Part shown: positions 33,635-38,662 of the stretch, one piece after another
Layout: each line of letters starts with the position of its first letter
Position numbering within the stretch: position 1 is the stretch's first letter
The notes under the pieces: generated by a model
Told to the model about the DNA's origin: nothing
Database searches by the model: none
What the model saw: the letters and a program-made list of their open reading frames with translations, nothing else
Assembly (NCBI GenBank): GCA_964621215.1
Contig: CAZULF010000004.1
Location: forward strand, 1-41,461
Length of the DNA: 41,461 bases
Source of the DNA: CAZULF01 sp964621215
GTDB lineage: Bacteria; Pseudomonadota; Gammaproteobacteria; UBA1113
Direction of reading: 5' to 3'
Program-made: the position numbers and the translations under genes

Positions 33635-35236
33635 CTATTCATGTACAGGCATATTAAATGCTGATTGCTGGCGAACACCCACTGGCCAGCGTGCAGTGAT
33701 GGTTTTCAACTTGGTGTAAAACATCACACTTTCAGGGCCATGCATGTGTAAATCACCAAATAACGAGCGTTTCCAGCCACCAAAGCTATGATATGCCACG
33801 GGCACAGGAATAGGAACATTAACGCCAATCATACCGACTTTTACGCGACGAATAAACTCACGTGCACTATTGCCATCGCGAGTGAAAATGGCCGTGCCAT
33901 TACCGTACTCATGTTGATTAATTAACTTAATAGCTTCTGCTTCATCGGCAACGCGCACAATACATAACACGGGACCAAAAATTTCTTCTTTGTAAATACG
34001 CATATCCGCTTTGACGTGATCAAACAAATTAGCACCTAAATAAAATCCGGCAGGATGAGTGGGATGTTGATATGCACGACCATCCACAACTAATTTTGCG
34101 CCTTCGTTCACACCGATTTCAATATAGTTAATGACTCTTTCACGGTGTTGCGGTGTGACTAAGGGCCCCATTTCTATTCCAGCATCATCTCCAGGACCTA
34201 TTTTTAATTTACGCGCTTTATCCGCAATCAAAGCCACGATTTTATCTGCAACAGTATCACCTACAGCAACAACAACTGAAATGGCCATACAACGTTGCCC
34301 AGTAGACCCAAATGCAGCGCCGGCAATCGCTTCTGCAGTTTGCTCAATATCCGCATCAGGCATAACCACAGCATGGTTTTTTGCCCCACCGAATGCTTGC
34401 ACTCGCTTATTATGCTGTGTCGCGGTGTGGTAAACATATTCAGCGATAGGTGTTGAACCAACAAAACTAACTGCAGCAACATCAGGATGTGTTAGTAAAG
34501 CATCAACAGCGACTTTATCACCATGCACTAGATTTAATACGCCTGCAGGTAATCCTGCTTCGTAAGCTAATTCCACTAAACGCAATGCACAAGAAGGATC
34601 GCGCTCAGACGGTTTTAATACAAATGTATTGCCGCAAACGATCGCCATAGGAAACATCCATAAGGGAATCATGGCAGGAAAGTTGAAAGGAGTAATACCC
34701 ACACACACGCCTAAGGGTTGACGTAACGAATAACAATCAACCCCCGTGCCTACTTCATCAGAGAAGGTACCTTTTAATAAATTGGGAGCACCGCAGGCAA
34801 ATTCAACTACTTCAAAGCCACGTAAAATCGATCCTTTGGCATCCTCTAATTGTTTGCCATGTTCGCGAGTGATGAGCTGAGCTAGTTCATCTAAATGTTG
34901 TTCGATTAACGACTTAAATTTAGATACTATGCGTGCACGTTTTATCGCAGGTGTGTCAGCCCAAGCAGGGAAAGCCGCTTTTGCTGCCGCGACGGCTTGA
35001 TTCACTTCATCCACCGTTGCAAAGGGAACCTGGGTGGTTATTTCGCCAGTAGCGGGGTTGTATATTTTCCCACTATTTTCATAAAAGAAATCGTCGTCCC
35101 GCGATTTATTCGCGGGATCCAGGGTGTGTCGAGGTGTTATGGATCCCGCGGACAAGCCGCGGGACGACGAAGATTTTAGAAGTTGTCTAGTACAAACGGG
35201 TTTTCCATTGATATGATGAGGAAGCGTGTGTGACAT
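33635..35236 (-). CDS. mmsA: CoA-acylating methylmalonate-semialdehyde dehydrogenase with palindrome insertion
   Basis: Oxidises methylmalonate (or malonate) semialdehyde to propionyl-CoA (or acetyl-CoA) in valine and inositol breakdown. 533 residues versus about 500 for the family. Catalytic Cys in FGSTGQRCMAIS; the block CVGITPFNFPAMIPLWMFPM and the end SFGGWKRSLFGDLHMHGP are diagnostic of this NAD-dependent, CoA-using branch. AAGGAT precedes the ATG. The extra length is at residues about 22-48, where a full palindromic element (35092-35169) is read in frame between INGKPV and NPATGE. Those blocks are normally only about ten residues apart. It lies 17 bases after the DUF2474 gene and is probably cotranscribed with cydAB. 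Confidence 0.93.
   Translation of the reverse strand: MSHTLPHHINGKPVCTRQLLKSSSSRGLSAGSITPRHTLDPANKSRDDDFFYENSGKIYNPATGEITTQVPFATVDEVNQAVAAAKAAFPAWADTPAIKRARIVSKFKSLIEQHLDELAQLITREHGKQLEDAKGSILRGFEVVEFACGAPNLLKGTFSDEVGTGVDCYSLRQPLGVCVGITPFNFPAMIPLWMFPMAIVCGNTFVLKPSERDPSCALRLVELAYEAGLPAGVLNLVHGDKVAVDALLTHPDVAAVSFVGSTPIAEYVYHTATQHNKRVQAFGGAKNHAVVMPDADIEQTAEAIAGAAFGSTGQRCMAISVVVAVGDTVADKIVALIADKARKLKIGPGDDAGIEMGPLVTPQHRERVINYIEIGVNEGAKLVVDGRAYQHPTHPAGFYLGANLFDHVKADMRIYKEEIFGPVLCIVRVADEAEAIKLINQHEYGNGTAIFTRDGNSAREFIRRVKVGMIGVNVPIPVPVAYHSFGGWKRSLFGDLHMHGPESVMFYTKLKTITARWPVGVRQQSAFNMPVHE
35092..35169. repeat. 78-bp palindromic element, full copy inside mmsA
   Basis: Exact 30 + 18 + 30 structure: halves 35092-35121 and 35140-35169. 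One stem is CCCGCGA/TCGCGGG, the other CCCGCGG/CCGCGGG. It is read on the minus strand in the one frame without a stop; the other two minus-strand frames each contain a TAA. Confidence 0.9.
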
Positions 35237-35253
35237 AGTAAAATATCCTTAGT

Positions 35254-35364
35254 TTACGCATGCGGAATAAACAATCGTACAATAAATGAAAAACTCGCTA
35301 ATAAAACGACGGAACCTACATATAGACCGATAAACCACATCCACTGTTTTTGTTTTGGGGTCAT
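35254..35364 (-). CDS. DUF2474-like 36-residue membrane microprotein of the bd oxidase operon
   Basis: 36 residues (MTPKQKQWMWFIGLYVGSVV ... IPHA). The ATG overlaps the cydB stop as ATGA, strong evidence of translational coupling. A basic-polar N-terminus is followed by a single membrane helix (about 10-33). DUF2474 proteins of this size and pattern (WFIGLY-x-GS) lie after cyanide-insensitive cydB genes and may be small accessory subunits like CydX. The function is inferred from position. Confidence 0.8.
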   Translation of the reverse strand: MTPKQKQWMWFIGLYVGSVVLLASFSFIVRLFIPHA

Positions 35365-36371
35365 GAATAATGCACTCCATCTGATTTCGCTTTCCCTTTG
35401 AATACACTATAAGAATAAAGTGTGTAGGCTAAAATAACGGGAATCACTACAGCCAATCCGCAGAGAATAAAAACTTGCACCTTAAACGGTGCTGCCGCAT
35501 CCCATACAGTTATAGTATGAGGAATAGCATATGGCCATACCGATAATAAAAAGCCTAAATATGGCCACAGAAATAAGAGCATGGCAAGAATGAAAGGGCG
35601 TCGTTCGTGCGTTTTATTTTTTAAGCTAGCCCATAATGTCGCAATAGTCGCTAGTGCAAAAATGGGTAGTGGCGCTAAAATTAAAATATTAGGCATCACA
35701 AACCAACGCATGACGATATCTGCATCGGCAAACGGTGTCCAAATACTAATGATAAGCATAAAGATAGACACTATGATTAATAGTTTTTTTGCATATTCAT
35801 ACATGTGATTTTGCAATTCACCCTCGGTTTTTTGAATTAACCAAGTGCAGCCCAATAAAGCATAACCAAAAACAACTGCAATACCCGTGGTTAAACTAAA
35901 GGGCGTTAACCATTGATAATCCGTAATCATCAATTCGCCAGCGCTATTATCATAACCTTGAACAAAAGTACCCAATACAATGCCTTGACAAAATGCGGCA
36001 ATAATCGAGCCGCCAGTAAAACAGATATTCCACATCCTTTTGTCATGTTGCGCCATATGTCGAAACTCAAATGATACTCCGCGGAATACTAGTGCGATGA
36101 GCATTAAAAATAGCGGTAGATATAAAGTAGGAAGTATGGTGCTATACACCATGGGGAAGGCACCGTAAAGCGTAGCGCCACCTAATACCAGCCAAGTTTC
36201 ATTTCCATCCCACACCGGCGTGATGGAATTCATCATCAAATCACGATCGTTTTCATCCTTCATAAAGGGGAATAGAATTCCAACGCCAAGATCGAATCCA
36301 TCCAGTAAGACATACATCACAACGACGAATGCTAGAATTCCAGCAAGAATAAAAGTAATGCCAGCATCCAT
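35361..36371 (-). CDS. cydB: Cytochrome bd-type quinol oxidase subunit II
   Basis: 336 residues with about eight or nine membrane helices. The start MDAGITFILAGILAFVVVMY and the block YVLLDGFDLGVGILFPF, then ITPVWDGNETWLVLGG, are family signatures. With CydA it forms a quinol:oxygen oxidoreductase in the inner membrane. GGGAGAA precedes the ATG, two bases after the cydA stop. The lengths of both subunits and the DUF2474 neighbour point to the cyanide-insensitive (CioAB) subtype rather than E. coli CydAB. Confidence 0.95.
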   Translation of the reverse strand: MDAGITFILAGILAFVVVMYVLLDGFDLGVGILFPFMKDENDRDLMMNSITPVWDGNETWLVLGGATLYGAFPMVYSTILPTLYLPLFLMLIALVFRGVSFEFRHMAQHDKRMWNICFTGGSIIAAFCQGIVLGTFVQGYDNSAGELMITDYQWLTPFSLTTGIAVVFGYALLGCTWLIQKTEGELQNHMYEYAKKLLIIVSIFMLIISIWTPFADADIVMRWFVMPNILILAPLPIFALATIATLWASLKNKTHERRPFILAMLLFLWPYLGFLLSVWPYAIPHTITVWDAAAPFKVQVFILCGLAVVIPVILAYTLYSYSVFKGKAKSDGVHYS

Positions 36372-36373
36372 GA

Positions 36374-37720
36374 TTAAGGTTCTCCCATATAGGTAAAGGC
36401 AGGTATCACTTTTTCTGCAGGTCCAGTACGAATAAATTTCAACAAGTAGTAAATAAAGAAACTGAGAACTAGCAGGTAAACTGCAATAATAGCAGCAAGT
36501 GTAATGGCAACGTGCGCACCAGGCACATCCGATACGCCATTAGCGGTACGCATGAGATTATACACAATCCAAGGTTGACGGCCGCATTCGGCAGTGATCC
36601 AACCAGCAATGGTGGCTACCATGCCTAAGGGGGCGCATAGCACACAGCTCCATTGTAACCAACGAGCATCATATAAACGGCCACCGCGTCGCAGCCATAA
36701 TGCTGCAAGCGCAATAGCTAAAAATACAATACCAATGCCCACCATGATGCGGAATCCGTAGAATGTGGCAGCCACCACCGGACGATCGGCTGCCGACACG
36801 GATTTTAATCCAATCAGCTCACCATCAAGGTGATGCGTGTTCAGCAAACTTGCGCCGTAGGGAATTTCAATCGAATACAGATTTTTTTCTTGTTTACTAT
36901 CGGGATAAGCAAATAAGACTAAAGGAGCAGCGGTTTGTGTATCCCATACGCCTTCAATGGCAGCCGTTTTTAAAGGTTGATATTGATGTACCATTAAGCC
37001 TAAGCTGTCGCCAAGAAAAGCTTGTATAGGCACTAAAATGAGTGCTGCCCACATCGCAAACGAAAAACCTAATTTTGCTATATTGAGATGCTGCTGTTTT
37101 AATAAATACCAAGCTGAAATTGCGGCAATGAAAAAACAAGAAGAAATATACGCAGCCATAATCATATGTGAAAAACGAAGTACAAACGAGGGATTGAAAA
37201 TGACTTGCATCCAGCTCTCAACCAGGAATTTGCCATTTTCCATAATGTAACCTGCGGGAGTTTGCATCCAGGAATTTGCTGACATGATCCACGATGCAGA
37301 AATGAACGTGCCTATCATCACCATGAAAGTGGCAAAGAAATGTAATTTAGGACTGACTTTATTCCAGCCAAATAACATGACGCCCAGGAACCCTGCTTCG
37401 AGAAAGAAGGCAGTTAATACTTCATACACAAATAATGAACCTAATACTGAACCAACGTCATTCGTAAAACGACCAAAATTCGTACCTAACTCATAAGATA
37501 GCACTACGCCCGATACCACCCCAATCCCAAAAGGAATAGCGAACAATTTGGTCCAAAATTGAGTGAGTTTCAGATAATCTGGATTTTTGGTTTTTAACCA
37601 CATACCTTCCATGATTGTGATAAAAAGTGCTAGCCCTATGTTTAAAGCAGGGAAAATTATATGCATTCCTAGCGTAAAGCCCATTTGAATGCGAGAAAGT
37701 AAAATAGTCATAGCGTCCAT
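36374..37720 (-). CDS. cydA: Cytochrome bd-type quinol oxidase subunit I
   Basis: 448 residues with about nine helices, carrying hemes b558, b595 and d. MGFTLGMHIIFP holds His20, matching the heme b595/d-side His near the N-terminus of the family. ANSWMQTPAGY and ITAECGRQPWIVYNLMRT are conserved. The periplasmic Q-loop is short (family members with the long loop have about 520 residues), as in CioA. AAGGA lies 12 bases before ATG 37720, rather far; ATG three codons later is possible. First gene of cydA-cydB-DUF2474-mmsA. Confidence 0.95.
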   Translation of the reverse strand: MDAMTILLSRIQMGFTLGMHIIFPALNIGLALFITIMEGMWLKTKNPDYLKLTQFWTKLFAIPFGIGVVSGVVLSYELGTNFGRFTNDVGSVLGSLFVYEVLTAFFLEAGFLGVMLFGWNKVSPKLHFFATFMVMIGTFISASWIMSANSWMQTPAGYIMENGKFLVESWMQVIFNPSFVLRFSHMIMAAYISSCFFIAAISAWYLLKQQHLNIAKLGFSFAMWAALILVPIQAFLGDSLGLMVHQYQPLKTAAIEGVWDTQTAAPLVLFAYPDSKQEKNLYSIEIPYGASLLNTHHLDGELIGLKSVSAADRPVVAATFYGFRIMVGIGIVFLAIALAALWLRRGGRLYDARWLQWSCVLCAPLGMVATIAGWITAECGRQPWIVYNLMRTANGVSDVPGAHVAITLAAIIAVYLLVLSFFIYYLLKFIRTGPAEKVIPAFTYMGEP

Positions 37721-37752
37721 AACCGAGATAATTCCTTAAAAAATTTAACTTC

Positions 37753-37781
37753 ATTGTCGCGCGAACCTAAGGTAGTTGCAA
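37753..37781 (-). promoter_or_regulatory. Weak candidate promoter for cydAB
   Basis: On the minus strand TTGCAA (37776-37781), 17-base spacer, GACAAT (37753-37758), about 33 bases before the cydA start. Both hexamers match four of six. No Fnr- or Arc-type site is obvious. Confidence 0.3.
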
Positions 37782-37827
37782 CTTTATTCTAGGATATTAC
37801 GTCGGCAGGATAGAATTCATAAAGAAA

Positions 37828-38169
37828 TTAACCGACATTTTTTTCCAATCCTTTTCGGTATTGATATAAGGCATTTGCCATCCAGAACGGCATACGATAG
37901 CCTAAGCGTAACAACTTTTCAAAGTCCTCGGGTTTAAGAAAATGATATATTTTAGCAATGATATTTTGGTTAAGATTGTGTTTACCAATATACCACAAAG
38001 CCGATATTACTAACCGTTCAATACTTCCTGGATTTACCATTTTACGTGGCGAAATATGGCGTAGTTGTATTTCAAGTTTACCCATTATAATTTTACGATT
38101 ATTGCCTGTGGTGTAATAAATGGGTCTAACTTGCATTTGAGTACTTAAACCCCTCACAAATCCCCTCAT
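37828..38169 (-). pseudogene. C-terminal part of a DUF6088 (AbiEi-like antitoxin) protein
   Basis: The 113 codons encode the C-terminal half of the DUF6088 family as I recall it: GLSTQ-x-QVRPIYYTTGNNRK, then LEIQLRHISPRKM, a helical SALWYIGKHNL segment and the final LGYRMPFWMANALYQY. Family members normally have a further N-terminal winged-helix region of about 90 residues, which is missing, and no toxin gene adjoins. The ATG at 38169 overlaps a TGA of an upstream frame and is probably not an original start. I read it as a remnant of a type IV toxin-antitoxin or abortive infection gene. Confidence 0.55.
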
Positions 38170-38339
38170 ATATTTCCCTCAAGAATTTGTTCAGATAAAG
38201 AGTTTTTCCAGAAGTTATGGGGTTGTAATAAGGTGGTAAATTGAGCCATCAACTTTTCCTGCTCGATAGGGGTAAACAGTGGAAAGAAATCATAATAAAG
38301 TTGTCCTTTCAATAAAATCAATATGTTGAACGAATTTAA
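38166..38339 (-). pseudogene. Unidentified coding remnant (about 57 codons)
   Basis: A minus-strand frame open from 38339 to the TGA at 38166-38168 encodes a protein-like stretch (GQLYYDFFPLFTPIEQEKLM, then AQFTTLLQPHNFWKNSLSEQ). No ATG start is available, and I do not recognise the family. It overlaps the DUF6088 remnant start as ATGA. It could be a broken gene end from the same decayed locus. Confidence 0.3.
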
Positions 38340-38361
38340 TTAAAATTCTTTGAGGGGATCA

Positions 38362-38487
38362 ATGAGGCATATTGCTCTAAATTTGATAAAAAGTGATACC
38401 TCTCTCGAGGCGAGTGTTAAGCGAAAACGCTTGATGGCTGCCCTTAATGATGATATTCGCAGGGCTATCATCGGACAATTATTTTAG
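38362..38487 (+). pseudogene. Transposase C-terminal fragment (ISAs1-like)
   Basis: 41 codons beginning MRHIALNLIKSDTSLEAS and containing KRKRLMAAL before the stop at 38485-38487. ISAs1-family transposases end with a closely similar block (R-x-x-ALNLLK-x-D-TS followed by a KAKR-x-KA motif and a short tail). A TAA lies just upstream in frame, so only the tail of the gene survives. No terminal inverted repeat is visible. Confidence 0.55.
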
Positions 38488-38515
38488 ATGCGATTGCCCC
38501 GGATCATTCCCACCA

Positions 38516-38559
38516 AAATTGTCTAAATGGACAATTTAGTGTATACTTTCACACTAAAT
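38516..38559. promoter_or_regulatory. Two overlapping palindromes, likely operators
   Basis: Palindrome 1: AAATTGTC (38516-38523) and GACAATTT (38530-38537), perfect 8-nt arms with a 6-nt centre. Palindrome 2: ATTTAGTGT (38534-38542) and ACACTAAAT (38551-38559), perfect 9-nt arms with an 8-nt centre. They overlap each other and cover both hexamers of the promoter at 38519-38547, as repressor sites do. Confidence 0.6.
38519..38547 (+). promoter_or_regulatory. Candidate promoter upstream of the ankyrin gene
   Basis: TTGTCT (38519-38524), exactly 17 bases, TATACT (38542-38547, five of six). The transcript would have a leader of about 110 bases before the ankyrin gene, or the promoter may be left over from a lost gene. 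Confidence 0.55.
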
Positions 38560-38568
38560 CATTTTTTA

Positions 38569-38588
38569 TTTAATATTCCGTTAATGTT
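38569..38588 (+). promoter_or_regulatory. Possible PmrA-type tandem box
   Basis: TTTAATATT, two bases, GTTAATGTT: two direct half-sites fitting 16 of 18 positions of the tandem cTTAATATT pattern described for PmrA targets in Legionella and Coxiella, with the expected 2-base spacing. No convincing -10 lies at the right distance downstream. The AT-rich context makes chance matches possible. Confidence 0.35.
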
Positions 38589-38662
38589 GCATCCCCAATT
38601 TAGTAAAGTCAGATAGAACATAAACGCCATCAAATTAGTATTTAGTATAAAGAGAAATACAA

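Noticed and set aside
38166..38339. Upstream minus-strand frame as an intact gene coupled to the DUF6088 part
   Set aside because: It lacks a usable ATG start and has a stop just upstream; kept only as a remnant.
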